Positions 45,277 through 58,611 are shown, numbered from the stretch's first letter. The stretch is DNA of 64,000 nt from Bacteroides neonati (GCF_000499785.1 NZ_HG726023.1:250534-314533), one strand, 5' to 3'. Made by a program: numbers and translations. The notes: generated by a model not told the origin, from the sequence alone.

Positions 45277-47118
45277 ATGAGAAACACCATGAAGAGAAGC
45301 GCGGTAGCCCTGCTTGCTGCTTTTTTAATGCTGTCGGCACAAGCCGGAACAACATTGCGTATGATGAGCTACAATGTTCGGAATGCAAAGGGGTTGGATA
45401 ATGTAACCAACTATCAGCGCATAGCCAATGTGATAAACAATGCCTGCCCCGATGTGGTTGCACTGCAAGAACTGGACAGTATGACCCTCCGAAGCAATCG
45501 AACCGATGTTCTTAAAGAGTTGGCAGAGCGTACGCAGATGTATGCCTGTTTTGCACCTGCCATTGCTTTTGACGGCGGAAAATACGGTATTGGTTTATTG
45601 AGTAAGGAAAAACCCTTGCAGGTTCGGATGCTTTCCTTGCCGGGCAGGGAAGAACAACGTGCGCTGCTGATAGTAGAGTTCAAAGACTACCTGTATAGTT
45701 GTGTACATCTTTCTTTGACCGAAGAGGATCGGATGAAGTCTGTCGAAATCATCAAGGCCGAAGCAGCTAAAGTTCAGAAACCATTCTTTCTGGCGGGAGA
45801 TTTCAATGATTCGCCAACGTCAACCTGTATGAAAGAGGTGCAGAAGGAGTTTCAACTGCTATCGAATGTAAAGCAGGCCACTTTTCCGGCCAACAAGCCT
45901 GTCGATGTTATCGATTATATACTTGCCTATAAAGCTACCACGAGCAATTATGTGGTTACTTTGGCCCGGGTGATAGATGAGCCGTTGGCTTCCGATCATC
46001 GTCCCTTGTTGACGGAGATTCGCTTTGCCGAAGCAGCCGACAATATCTTCCGCACAAAACCTTACCTGCAAAACCCAACCGATGGCGGCATTACGGTGAT
46101 ATGGCAAACAACCGTTCCGGCTTATGCCTGGGTCGAGTATGGTACCGATAAGAATAACCTGCAAAGAGCACGCACGTTGATCAATGGACAGACCTTGTGC
46201 AATAATACCATCCACAAGGTGCGTCTCAATGACTTGCAACCCGGGAAAACGTACTATTATCGCATCTGCTCGCAGGAAATATTGCTTTATCAAGCTTATA
46301 AAAAAGAGTTTGGTCATACGGCACAGTCGGAGCTTTCGAGCTTTACGCTGCCCTCAGTCGGTCAAACCGACTTCACTGCGGTTATATTCAACGATCTGCA
46401 TCAGCAGGAAGCTACGGTACGTGCTTTATGCAGTCAACTGAAGGGGATTCGGTATGATTTCGCTGTTTTCAACGGCGATTGTGTAGACGATCCTGCCAAC
46501 CACGATCAGGCCACGAAGTACATCAGTGTGTTGAATGAAGCGGTGGGAGCAGATCGCATACCTGTTTTCTTCATGCGTGGCAATCATGAAATCCGCAATG
46601 CGTACTCCATTGGTCTGCAAAGTTTGTACGATTATGTGGGTGGGAAAACGTATGGCGCTTTCTCTTGGGGAGATACCCGTATCGTGATGCTCGATTGTGG
46701 CGAAGACAAACCGGACGACCATTGGGTATATTACGGTTTGAACGACTTTACCCAACTGCGCAACGATCAGACGGAGTTCTTGAAACAGGAGTTGGCTTCC
46801 AAAGCATTCAAGAAGTCTGCTAAGAAAGTATTGTTGCACCATATTCCTCTTTATGGCAATGCTTCCGAATACAATCCGTGTGTGGAATTGTGGGGCAAGC
46901 AACTCTCCAAAGCGCCGTTCGATGTCTGTGTCAACGGACATAACCATGAGTTTGCTTATCACCCGAAAGGGAGTCACGGCAATCACTTTCCGGTTATTAT
47001 CGGGGGAGGACCGAGCCTAGATAAAGCCACCGTTGTTATTCTCGAGAAGCGTGGGAATGTTTTAAAGACCAAAGTGCTGAACACCAAAGGAGAGGTACAG
47101 TTTGAAACTTCTTACTGA
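45277..47118 (+). CDS. Fusion of endonuclease/exonuclease/phosphatase and purple-acid-phosphatase-like domains, secreted
   Basis: A 613-residue exported protein (signal peptide VALLAAFLMLSAQAG). Residues ~25-255 are an endonuclease/exonuclease/phosphatase domain: MMSYNVRNAKGLDN, VVALQELDSM, FFLAGDFNDSPTS and LASDHRPLLTEI. From ~265 a fibronectin-III-like purple acid phosphatase N-domain follows (TKPYLQNPTDGGITVIWQTT, YYYRICSQEI), then a calcineurin-like metallophosphoesterase with ligands in FNDLHQ, VFNGDCVDD, MRGNHEIRNAY, LLHHIPLYG and NGHNHEF. Both halves keep metal ligands, so two hydrolytic sites are likely. Targets could be nucleic acids, phosphoinositides or phosphosugars; the sequence does not decide. 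ATG 45277 is preferred over an upstream TTG. Confidence 0.9.
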   Translation: MRNTMKRSAVALLAAFLMLSAQAGTTLRMMSYNVRNAKGLDNVTNYQRIANVINNACPDVVALQELDSMTLRSNRTDVLKELAERTQMYACFAPAIAFDGGKYGIGLLSKEKPLQVRMLSLPGREEQRALLIVEFKDYLYSCVHLSLTEEDRMKSVEIIKAEAAKVQKPFFLAGDFNDSPTSTCMKEVQKEFQLLSNVKQATFPANKPVDVIDYILAYKATTSNYVVTLARVIDEPLASDHRPLLTEIRFAEAADNIFRTKPYLQNPTDGGITVIWQTTVPAYAWVEYGTDKNNLQRARTLINGQTLCNNTIHKVRLNDLQPGKTYYYRICSQEILLYQAYKKEFGHTAQSELSSFTLPSVGQTDFTAVIFNDLHQQEATVRALCSQLKGIRYDFAVFNGDCVDDPANHDQATKYISVLNEAVGADRIPVFFMRGNHEIRNAYSIGLQSLYDYVGGKTYGAFSWGDTRIVMLDCGEDKPDDHWVYYGLNDFTQLRNDQTEFLKQELASKAFKKSAKKVLLHHIPLYGNASEYNPCVELWGKQLSKAPFDVCVNGHNHEFAYHPKGSHGNHFPVIIGGGPSLDKATVVILEKRGNVLKTKVLNTKGEVQFETSY

Positions 47119-47159
47119 TAGCTTGTGAGCAAGCAGATCAGTTGTAAATAGATAAAAAA

Positions 47160-47202
47160 ACGGGTGTCGATGGTTTGATCCATTGACACCCGTCTTTTTT
47201 TT
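47160..47202. terminator. Intrinsic terminator
   Basis: ACGGGTGTCGATGG (47160-47173) pairs with 47180-47193 with one G-T mismatch, with a 6-nt loop. An eight-T tail follows (47195-47202) and A-run precedes (47154-47160), so it can work in both directions between convergent genes. Confidence 0.88.
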
Positions 47203-47218
47203 ATGATGCTTCATTACA

Positions 47219-47575
47219 TTACTTGTTCAGTTCAATACCTTTGTTCTTCAACGTTACATTCATCAACGCAGCATACTTGCTGTATTGCTCGTTGGTAAGT
47301 GTTTGTCTCATCAACTTCAAGTTTCCGTAAACTGCATTGTACAATTTGGCATCTTTATTCTTCTTAGAGCTGGTAGCTCTTCCCATCTGTTCGGTGAAAT
47401 AAGAGCAGATGTTTGATACCTCTTCGCTTTGAGCCGAGTTCAGCTTCAAGTACTGTCCCAATTTGGTTACGTTAATGTTACCTTCCCATTTTGCAGTTGT
47501 AGGTTGGTTTCCTGCTGCATACGTTGTAGCTGCGATACATAATGCTGCTACGATTGTCATTCCAATTTTTTTCAT
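47219..47575 (-). CDS. Small secreted protein, 118 residues, Spy/CpxP-like pattern
   Basis: Signal peptide MKKIGMTIVAALCIAATTYA gives a mature protein of ~98 residues, mostly helical and basic. Two segments, KLNSAQSEEVSNICSYF and TLTNEQYSKYAALMN, resemble the LTxxQ repeats of Spy/CpxP periplasmic chaperones, but the match is loose. It is monocistronic with its own -7 box at 47684-47691 and a terminator behind. Its 5' leader of ~100 nt contains a small inverted repeat (ACCTAT 47633-47638 / ATAGGT 47646-47651). Function unknown. Confidence 0.75.
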   Translation of the reverse strand: MKKIGMTIVAALCIAATTYAAGNQPTTAKWEGNINVTKLGQYLKLNSAQSEEVSNICSYFTEQMGRATSSKKNKDAKLYNAVYGNLKLMRQTLTNEQYSKYAALMNVTLKNKGIELNK

Positions 47576-47683
47576 ACTAATACCTACTTTAATTGTTATT
47601 CCTAAAAACTAATCTATTTACCTAAAACTAATACCTATTGAAAACATAGGTTTAAAGCACTTGGCTTTTTCTTTTTACCTATG

Positions 47684-47691
47684 CAAATATA
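47684..47691 (-). promoter_or_regulatory. -7 box for the 118-residue secreted protein
   Basis: CAAATATA on the + strand reads TATATTTG on the - strand, a full match to TAnnTTTG. It predicts a leader of about 100 nt. Confidence 0.55.
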
Positions 47692-47808
47692 GAAATATGT
47701 TTTAGAACATAAAAAGATAAGTAGGTAAAAGTATCTCTTATACTATCCTTTTTTGACCTAGATCAATTATATGAGTGTGAAAACGACTGTTTTATTAGCA
47801 AAATGAAA

Positions 47809-49743
47809 TTATTTTGTAATATCATTCGCCTGTTTGCCATACTCTTCGTACAAGAGTAGCAGGTGCACCGAGCTCCAACTAAAATGTGGTGCTTTGAGAC
47901 ATTCGCCCGTATGGGTGCCATAATTTTCGTGAATAGGTGCACCATTCTTTAGCCCTTGCAGGCGGTCGAACACCTGTTTGGTACATGCATCGGCTCTGTC
48001 GTTATAGCCATAGTTACGCAATCCTTTGATGGCAAAGTACGTCTGATCTAACCAAATTGGGCCTCGCCAATAACCTTTAGGCATAAACTTGGGATTATCG
48101 GCTGCCACGGTAGGGAAGGGAATATAGGTGGCAAATTTGGTTGTATCGGTAAGCAGTTTCATGGCACGCTCCATCTGTTCGGGGGTAGCGATGCCTGTCC
48201 ACAGAGGAATATAGGCCTCGCAGCCCTCTTCTTTTACGAAACTGCCATCGCTGAGGCGGCGGTCGAAGAAGAACCCTGTTTCGGTATCGAAAAAGTAATT
48301 GGCAACATCGGCCGTATAATCTTTCTCTTCAAAGGGCTGCCCGATAAGCGAAGCAAACTTTTTCAGCAACTGATACTCTTGCGCCAGGTATGCGTTGAGG
48401 TCTACGCTCTCCTGATCGAAGCTCCAGGCATTCTCTGCATCGTTCTTCACCATTTGGGCATTGTCAAAGCGAATGGCGTTGTCCATACCGCTTTCCCATG
48501 CTGCCGCTTCGGTAGTACCGTCGGTCGATCCGAATTCGCAGATACCATTGCGGTTATGATCGCGCTTCAAGTACCACCAGCGATGATAAGCCAGCAGTTG
48601 CGGATACATCTCACGTACAAAGGCGGTATCTTGTGTGTGGGTAAAGATTTCATCGACCGCCCAGGCTGCTAATGGTGGTTTGCTGTCGCGGGCATTGTTC
48701 TCTTCGGGATTGGTGTAGATACAGTCGATTATCATACCGTCGGGCAACTGATAGTCGAACATGGCACGGATGTTGTTTTTAGCCAATTCGGGAGCAAAGC
48801 GTGCCAGAGCTACTGAGAATCGCCAAGAGTCCCATGCCCAAAAGCCCACAAAGTAACCTACCGCATGGCTGGGAATGATCCCTTCGTGCAACAATCCGCC
48901 TCGGTTGGTACGCCAGTTAGAGAGTAGCGTAACAACCGATTTCACGGCAATACGGTCGTACTCTTTCGGCATGTCCTTCCGGAGAATACGGCTTAGATAC
49001 TCTTCCCAACGCTTGTTGTTGGCCTGAATAAAAGAGTCGGGCTGGCAGAGTACGGTGGCAGCTTTTTGCATGCCTGCTACCTTTTCTTTCTCGTTGTAGA
49101 AGAAAGAAAGGCTGATAGAGACCTTTTTCCCACCTTCGCATATGGCTTGATAATTGGTGTCGGTACAGGTGATGCGTGTGTCGGGAGTAAAACCGATGGA
49201 AACGATTTCACCGGAGGGGTGGGTGGCAATGACCGTTGTCTGATCCAATGCAAAGGTGGTTCCGGGAGCCCAATCATTGCCTGTAAAGCAGAGTTCTCCG
49301 GCTGTGTCGGCATATACGGAGAGTAGTGCCGTAGTGGCATCGGCAAACAGTAGTTGCTGACTTATCTTGCCCGAAGCCGATCGGGCAGATAGATAGAGTT
49401 CTCCCGGATAATAGTTGGTAGAGTCGGGTGTAAATACCTCCTTCGGTGCTTTACCGAAATGAGCTGTTACGGCTGCCTTGGCCATCCAGTTACGCTTGTC
49501 GATGCTGAACGGACCGCAAAACCCATTGACCCACCGATCGGTTTGCGGCAGCGTGAATCCCATCCACGAACCCTGATCGGTAAACCATCCGGTGCAACGT
49601 ACGGCTGTATCGGGTGTATAAGCAATATCGATAATATGATCGAATTGGTACCTGACCGCATTCGATGCTTTCTCTTTACTGCCGCAAGCCATAATAAGGC
49701 TTGCCAACAGTATACAAAGAAGGAGTGACGGAATTTGTTTCAT
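47809..49743 (-). CDS. GH63-type alpha-glucosidase-like lipoprotein (YgjK-like)
   Basis: A 644-residue lipoprotein (lipobox SLIMACG, Cys20). The N-terminal ~250 residues form a beta-sandwich. The (alpha/alpha)6 barrel that follows contains the family segment FVGFWAWDSWRFSVALARF, PDGMIIDCIYTN, and the putative general acid region AAAWESGMDNAIRFD. The C-terminal part carries MPKGYWRGPIWLDQTYF and ENYGTHTGECLKAPHFSW. It resembles E. coli YgjK and other bacterial GH63 enzymes, which hydrolyse alpha-glucosides. The substrate is unknown. It is the last gene of the - strand locus, 12 bp after the GH2 gene. Confidence 0.9.
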   Translation of the reverse strand: MKQIPSLLLCILLASLIMACGSKEKASNAVRYQFDHIIDIAYTPDTAVRCTGWFTDQGSWMGFTLPQTDRWVNGFCGPFSIDKRNWMAKAAVTAHFGKAPKEVFTPDSTNYYPGELYLSARSASGKISQQLLFADATTALLSVYADTAGELCFTGNDWAPGTTFALDQTTVIATHPSGEIVSIGFTPDTRITCTDTNYQAICEGGKKVSISLSFFYNEKEKVAGMQKAATVLCQPDSFIQANNKRWEEYLSRILRKDMPKEYDRIAVKSVVTLLSNWRTNRGGLLHEGIIPSHAVGYFVGFWAWDSWRFSVALARFAPELAKNNIRAMFDYQLPDGMIIDCIYTNPEENNARDSKPPLAAWAVDEIFTHTQDTAFVREMYPQLLAYHRWWYLKRDHNRNGICEFGSTDGTTEAAAWESGMDNAIRFDNAQMVKNDAENAWSFDQESVDLNAYLAQEYQLLKKFASLIGQPFEEKDYTADVANYFFDTETGFFFDRRLSDGSFVKEEGCEAYIPLWTGIATPEQMERAMKLLTDTTKFATYIPFPTVAADNPKFMPKGYWRGPIWLDQTYFAIKGLRNYGYNDRADACTKQVFDRLQGLKNGAPIHENYGTHTGECLKAPHFSWSSVHLLLLYEEYGKQANDITK

Positions 49744-49755
49744 GGTTTTCGTGTA

Positions 49756-53485
<3,730 letters not shown>

Positions 53486-53489
<4 letters not shown>

Positions 53490-53779
53490 GACTGTACCTC
53501 CTTTCGTTTCTTACCCGGTCGGATGTATATGAAGTACCAGAGCGCCCAGGCAGTGAGTGTGCTTCCGGCTACTGCTGCTAGTGTAATGATAGCTGCCTCG
53601 AAGCCTATGGTAGCCAGCCCGTTGATGATCGCTTCATTGCCCCCTACATCGATACCCAGCAGAAAGAGCAAGAGCCAGATGAGCAGCGTGATGACCCGAT
53701 GAATCCAGGATAACTTCTTGTTTCGTAACAGGTAGCCCAGGAGCATTCCCGTGAGCATGATTCCAATGATTATAAACAT
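53486..53779 (-). CDS. lysO: LysO-type lysine exporter, small (N-terminal) subunit
   Basis: A 97-residue membrane protein with three helices: FIIIGIMLTGMLLGYLLR, VITLLIWLLLFLLGIDVG and AAIITLAAVAGSTLTAWALWYF. It corresponds to the N-terminal part of single-chain LysO proteins (family features LLGIDVG and the GFEAAIITLAAVAGS helix). It needs the downstream subunit to form the full transporter. A -7 box lies 21 bp upstream (53800-53807). Splitting into two coupled genes is seen in other Bacteroidetes, so it is not a frameshift error. Confidence 0.88.
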
Positions 53780-53799
53780 ATCTGTGTCTTTTTTTTGTG

Positions 53800-53807
53800 C
53801 AAATATA
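53800..53807 (-). promoter_or_regulatory. -7 box for the LysO-GH2-GH63 operon
   Basis: CAAATATA on the + strand reads TATATTTG on the - strand (full match to TAnnTTTG), with TTG at 53825-53827 as possible -33. It separates this operon transcriptionally from susCD upstream. Confidence 0.55.
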
Positions 53808-53823
53808 GTGGTTTATATAGGAA

Positions 53824-53857
53824 GCAAGGCAGGCTTTCTCACGAATGTCTGCCTTGC
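53824..53857 (-). terminator. Possible terminator between susD and lysO genes
   Basis: GCAAGGCAG (53824-53832) pairs with 53849-53857, with a 16-nt loop, in the 110-bp gap after the susD stop. T-richness after the stem is weak. Confidence 0.45.
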
Positions 53858-53889
53858 AGTGAGATTATACGTTAAAATAATGTAGTGAA

Positions 53890-55419
53890 TTATTGTTTAA
53901 TTTGATCGTTGGTATTTATTTCTGTTAGTGGGATTGGGAAGAAATTATTCTCTGACGGATTAAAGTCTCTACCTACTTTTTTCAATGCTTCTTGTGTTTT
54001 ACCCCATCTTCGAAGATCGTAGAATCGGAAATTCTCCAAGGGGAATTCAATAATGCGTTCGTGTTCGATCTGTGCCCTGACTTCTGCTTGGGTAGTACCT
54101 TTCATAGCAGGCATATCTCCGTGCACCTCTCTAACTTTATTGATGAGTGGAATAGCTAACTCAGTATGCCCTAACTCATTATGTGCTTCGGCTTTCATCA
54201 ATAATACATTCGCATAACGCATCAGAGGAACATTGATAGCTGCCATGGTGAGATTGTTGAGATCTTCCAAGGTTTTCGGTAAGAATTTACGGAATGCCGG
54301 GCGATCAATCAGCTTTCCTTCGTCATCAGAGAATACTTCATCATAGTTGAATCCATATACATGGCCATTGCCATCATTAAAATAATCACATCTGAAGAAG
54401 ATACTTTCATAGGCGCGAGTATCTAAACGCCCTGTAGTTGCTATTTCTCCCTCTTTCTTAAACTCATCGACCAGACTTTCGCTCGGTAATATTTCATCCC
54501 ATCCCCCTAATTGAGCTGTGGCAATCCATTTCGGAAGAGATATTTTGTAATAAGCTCCTCCGTCTTCTTTCATTGAGAACTGTAACTCAAAGATCGATTC
54601 TTTACAATTCTTATTGGTTGCATTAAACATGCTCAAAAAATTCTTTTCCAGTTCGTATCCTTTTACAGCATCAAACGCCTTGATGGCTTCTGCCAGATAT
54701 TCAGCCTTTTTCTCTGGTATTTCATAGGCACGGGTCAGATAGGCAAATCCCAGATACGCATTTGCTGCTCCGCTGGTGGCGCGTCCTATGTTGTTTGTCT
54801 CTCTCTTGGCAGGAAGTGCAGTGGCTTTTTTGAGGTCTTCGATGATAAAGTCCCAAGCAGCCTCACGTGTAGATAGCGGTTTGCTTAATTTGTCTTGTGA
54901 GGTGATGTATTCATCCCGAATCACAATTTGTTCCCAATTTAAAATAAGCTTCATGTGATAGTATGCTCGCAAGAAATGGGCTTCGTTGATAATCAGTGTC
55001 CTCTTATCAAGAGAAATATTACCCTCTTTAATTTTAGCAGTCATTTCTATGACCTGATTTGAATAGCTGATTCCACGATAGTTGTTTCTCCAGTATTTGC
55101 TTAGCTGAGAATTACCATTGTTATAGGTAAAGTCTCTCAGTGCTACCCAGTCTTTGTATCCGAATGCATCGGCTCCTAAGTTCACTATGTCTTCTCGAAA
55201 GGCTTCTACCGGCCATTTTACCTCTGGGAATTCCCATTGATCTACCGAATACTCCAGTTGTGCGTAGGCTGAAGCTAATCCAGCTTCTGCATCCGATTCA
55301 TTGCGCCAGAAAGTACTGGAAGTAAGTTGATCGGGAGATTCAACAGTTAAAAAGTCTTCGCATCCCGTCATACATACCGATGTTATTAAAAAGGATGCTA
55401 TGTATATTATCTTCTTCAT
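53890..55419 (-). CDS. SusD/RagB family outer-membrane glycan-binding lipoprotein
   Basis: A 509-residue lipoprotein (lipobox VCMTGCE, Cys20). SusD blocks: FLTVESPDQLTSSTFWRNESDAEAGLASAY (N-terminal), INEAHFLRAYYHMKLILNW, MRYANVLLMKAEAHNELG, INKVREVHGDMP and EHERIIEFPLENFRFYDLRRWG. It follows its susC by 27 bp. The AT-rich coding sequence matches the 3' part of that susC gene. Confidence 0.96.
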   Translation of the reverse strand: MKKIIYIASFLITSVCMTGCEDFLTVESPDQLTSSTFWRNESDAEAGLASAYAQLEYSVDQWEFPEVKWPVEAFREDIVNLGADAFGYKDWVALRDFTYNNGNSQLSKYWRNNYRGISYSNQVIEMTAKIKEGNISLDKRTLIINEAHFLRAYYHMKLILNWEQIVIRDEYITSQDKLSKPLSTREAAWDFIIEDLKKATALPAKRETNNIGRATSGAANAYLGFAYLTRAYEIPEKKAEYLAEAIKAFDAVKGYELEKNFLSMFNATNKNCKESIFELQFSMKEDGGAYYKISLPKWIATAQLGGWDEILPSESLVDEFKKEGEIATTGRLDTRAYESIFFRCDYFNDGNGHVYGFNYDEVFSDDEGKLIDRPAFRKFLPKTLEDLNNLTMAAINVPLMRYANVLLMKAEAHNELGHTELAIPLINKVREVHGDMPAMKGTTQAEVRAQIEHERIIEFPLENFRFYDLRRWGKTQEALKKVGRDFNPSENNFFPIPLTEINTNDQIKQ

Positions 55420-55446
55420 ATTGTAATTCTATATTAAGGGGTGATG

Positions 55447-58400
55447 TTAGAATGTGAGTTGTAATCCAATGATGAACGAACGTGTAAATGGATAGATTTG
55501 GGTATCCAAACCTGTGCTCATAACATTGCTGAGGCTGCTAGTAGCCCGCGCCGAGAAGTCCGGATCTATTCCCGAATAATTAGTCCATGTCAGTAGGTTT
55601 TCTCCGCTTACATAGAATCGGAGCTTTTCAATATATGCTTTACGGGTAAGCGAGTTTGGCAAAGTGTAGCCTAACTGAATTTGGCGTAAGCGTATAAAGT
55701 CTCCCTTTTCAAGAAAACGGTCAGATTCTCTGGTATTCATGTTTGGATCTTTGTATACAGCTCTTGGCACATTTGTTTGGGTGTTGGTCGGTGTCCATGC
55801 GTCCAATGTTGTTTTTAAGAAATTAGAACCGGAACCCATTCCTTCGTACTCATATTGATTACCGTTATAGAGTTCGTTGCCCCACGAACTACCAATAAGC
55901 AAAGATAAGTCAACTCCTTTGTAAGAGCCGTTGAATGATAAGTTGGCTTCTACTGTTGGGATGCCCGAACCTGAATATATTTTATCTTCTGTTCCTATTT
56001 TACCGTTGCCGTCAATATCTTTAAAACGAATATCACCGGGTTTGGCATTGGGTTGAATCAATTTTCCGTCTTTACTGTGTGCATTGACCTCGTCCATGCT
56101 TTGAAAAATACCGTCTGTTTGGTAGAGATAGAAAGCACCTACCGGTTTGCCTACACGTGTTTCGTTAGGGAAGTGTGCTGTTCCGTATTGTAGCCCGATA
56201 CCGGTCAATGCCTGTCCGTCATTGGCTAACTCTAATACCTTATTACTTGTTGTTGCCAGATTTAGTCCAACACTATAATCAAATCCTCCTTTATTATCCT
56301 TGTAGTTCACTTCAAACTCAAATCCCGAGTTACGAACTTTGCCTACGTTCAAGACCGGATTATCAAGACCGGCTGAAGGAGCTAATTGCTTTCTGACAAG
56401 CATATCTTCAGTTTTGTTGTAGTAATAGTTAACAGAACCTGTCAGTTTGTTATTGAAGAAGGCGTAGTCTACTCCGATATTTTTCGTATCTGTCGTTTCC
56501 CATTTAAGACTGCGGTTCTCTAAACCTGTGGCAATGCTACCCGGCCAAGGGTTCTCGGCTCCTTGCACATATCCATACTGATACCAGTTACCTGAGGTGA
56601 TTAACGCCTGGAAGTCATACGCTCCTAAAATTTGTTCGTTGCCTAAGCGTCCCCAGCTCATTCTTAATTTGAGGTTGTTCATTGCTGCATCTTTGGGGAA
56701 GAAGCCTTCTTCGCTGATTCTCCATCCTAAAGCAACCGAAGGGAAAGTTCCCCAGCGACTGTTAGCACCGAATTTAGAAGAACCATCGCGGCGAATCGTT
56801 GCTTGCAATAAATATTTGCTTGCATACGAGTAGTTTACTCTACCGAAAAAAGAGGCGCGACGATATGTATATTTAGAGCCATCTCCGGATAATGTTCCTC
56901 CGTTACCGGCACCAATGGTACTAAAGTTCGGATCGAGGAAGCCGGCCGGTACTTCTGTATTGACAATATTTCCGTTTTTGTCTACACTTTGTACAATTGT
57001 TTTTCCTTCTACGCCTACGCTATTCCATGTTTGATCTTCGGAAGTAATCGAACTACCAATCATCACGTTGACAGAGTGCTGATTGAACGTTTTGTTAAAT
57101 GTCAGCGTATTGTCAGCTATTTGTTCTTGGGTATATGTGCTTTTTTCGCTGTGTATAGGATACTTCGCAGGAGTTTTATCGGCTGTAAATGCAGGCGCAT
57201 GATATACATAGCGATAGTGTGAACCGGTATATGAATAGCTTGTTTTGAAAACGAGCCATTTGGTTAGATTAATTCCCAGAGAGACGTTTCCGCTCATATT
57301 GTACGTTTTGTTGCTTGCTTTTTTATAATGGTTGTCTGCCATGATGTTTCGATTGCTAGGCAAACCACTGAAGCTGGTCGTTAATCCATATCCGGATGCT
57401 TGCTCGCTATCGTATACAGGTACTATTGGCGAGAGCATATACATTTCTTTGAGGGAATATTGAGGTTGTTTACTATCGATTATTCGTAAAGAAAGGTTTG
57501 CATCTACATCAAAAATGTATTTGCTGAAACCGATTTTCGCCCGGGCATTATCTTGCTTGTAGTTATTGCCTAGGAAGATACCTTTCTCGTCGGAGTGATT
57601 GTAAGAAAGTGAATAACGTGCATTTTCAGATCCTCCACGTGCGCTGATCATGTAGTTTTGAGCCAATCCGCCTCGCATTACTTCGTCTTGCCAGTCTGTA
57701 TCTGCTGTACCTGGTTTAGAAATATATGCCGGCAAAGCCTCTTGTTTTTCGGGAGCTGCATACTGATTATAATTATCATACATCAATTTATTTACTTGAA
57801 CATACTCTTTGGCGTTCAGCATTTCCAACTTTTTGGCAACATTGGTAAAACTTAGATAAGAGTTGAAATCTATTTTCAAATCGCCTTTCTTACCGTTTCT
57901 GGTCGTTATAATAATAACACCGTTAGCCGCAACAGAGCCATAGATCGCTGCTGCAGCACCATCTTTCAAAACTTCCATTGACTCAATGTCCGATGGGTTG
58001 ACACTAGTAATGCTTCCCTGAAAGCCATCTATGATATATAGAGGCTCATTATCGCCCATGGATTTTACACCTCGAATTCTCACCCTGACTCCGGAACCGG
58101 CATTACCACCTGCTTTCTGAATATTCACACCGGCTACCTTGCCTTGCAATGCTTCGGCGGGGTTGGTCGTGGCGCGCTTGGTCAAATCTTCTACGTTGAC
58201 CGACGAGATAGCCCCCGTCATGTCGCTCTTCTTCATCGTACCGTAACCGATAACGACTGTCTCTTCGAGCATCTGGGCATCTTCTTGCAGTACCACCTTG
58301 ATTTCGCGGCGGCCATTGACGGCAAGGGTTTGCGGCTTATATCCTACATAGGATACGATCAGTGAGCTTTGCGGATTGATAGTGAGCATAAATCGCCCGT

Positions 58401-58590
58401 CGAGGTCGGTAATAATACCATTGGTTGTTCCTTTCTCGAGTACGCTTGCGCCGATAATCGGTTCACCGCTTGCGTCGACTACTGTTCCTTTCAATTGAAA
58501 ACTTTGTGCGAATGCACCGAACGGAATAAGAAAGGCAAATAGCAGCCATAGATAAATAGCTGCGCCTTTAGAACAAGGTTTGTGATTCAT
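55447..58590 (-). CDS. SusC/RagA TonB-dependent outer-membrane transporter, mosaic base composition
   Basis: A 1047-residue transporter: signal peptide (LWLLFAFLIPFGAFAQ), carboxypeptidase-like domain (FQLKGTVVDASGEPIIGASVLE), TonB-box-like LEETVVIGYGTMKKSDMTGA, plug (LYIIDGFQGSITSVNPSDIES, KDGAAAAIYGSVAANGV) and barrel ending SFIIGLQLTF. There is no STN domain. The 5' ~510 bp (58081-58590) is about 53-58% GC, whereas the following sequence drops to 35-40%. The first ~170 residues (signal peptide, CPD domain and part of the plug) may therefore derive from another gene. An 18-bp leader (58594-58611) is shared with the upstream gene. Confidence 0.95.
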   Translation of the reverse strand: MNHKPCSKGAAIYLWLLFAFLIPFGAFAQSFQLKGTVVDASGEPIIGASVLEKGTTNGIITDLDGRFMLTINPQSSLIVSYVGYKPQTLAVNGRREIKVVLQEDAQMLEETVVIGYGTMKKSDMTGAISSVNVEDLTKRATTNPAEALQGKVAGVNIQKAGGNAGSGVRVRIRGVKSMGDNEPLYIIDGFQGSITSVNPSDIESMEVLKDGAAAAIYGSVAANGVIIITTRNGKKGDLKIDFNSYLSFTNVAKKLEMLNAKEYVQVNKLMYDNYNQYAAPEKQEALPAYISKPGTADTDWQDEVMRGGLAQNYMISARGGSENARYSLSYNHSDEKGIFLGNNYKQDNARAKIGFSKYIFDVDANLSLRIIDSKQPQYSLKEMYMLSPIVPVYDSEQASGYGLTTSFSGLPSNRNIMADNHYKKASNKTYNMSGNVSLGINLTKWLVFKTSYSYTGSHYRYVYHAPAFTADKTPAKYPIHSEKSTYTQEQIADNTLTFNKTFNQHSVNVMIGSSITSEDQTWNSVGVEGKTIVQSVDKNGNIVNTEVPAGFLDPNFSTIGAGNGGTLSGDGSKYTYRRASFFGRVNYSYASKYLLQATIRRDGSSKFGANSRWGTFPSVALGWRISEEGFFPKDAAMNNLKLRMSWGRLGNEQILGAYDFQALITSGNWYQYGYVQGAENPWPGSIATGLENRSLKWETTDTKNIGVDYAFFNNKLTGSVNYYYNKTEDMLVRKQLAPSAGLDNPVLNVGKVRNSGFEFEVNYKDNKGGFDYSVGLNLATTSNKVLELANDGQALTGIGLQYGTAHFPNETRVGKPVGAFYLYQTDGIFQSMDEVNAHSKDGKLIQPNAKPGDIRFKDIDGNGKIGTEDKIYSGSGIPTVEANLSFNGSYKGVDLSLLIGSSWGNELYNGNQYEYEGMGSGSNFLKTTLDAWTPTNTQTNVPRAVYKDPNMNTRESDRFLEKGDFIRLRQIQLGYTLPNSLTRKAYIEKLRFYVSGENLLTWTNYSGIDPDFSARATSSLSNVMSTGLDTQIYPFTRSFIIGLQLTF

Positions 58591-58593
58591 GTG

Positions 58594-58611
58594 ATTATTT
58601 TTAAAGGTTAA
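58594..58611 (-). repeat. 18-bp direct repeat, copy 1 (susC leader)
   Basis: On the - strand this reads TTAACCTTTAAAAATAAT, immediately before the susC start. It is identical to 60273-60290. It overlaps the stop codon of the 553-residue gene (58608-58610). Confidence 0.85.
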
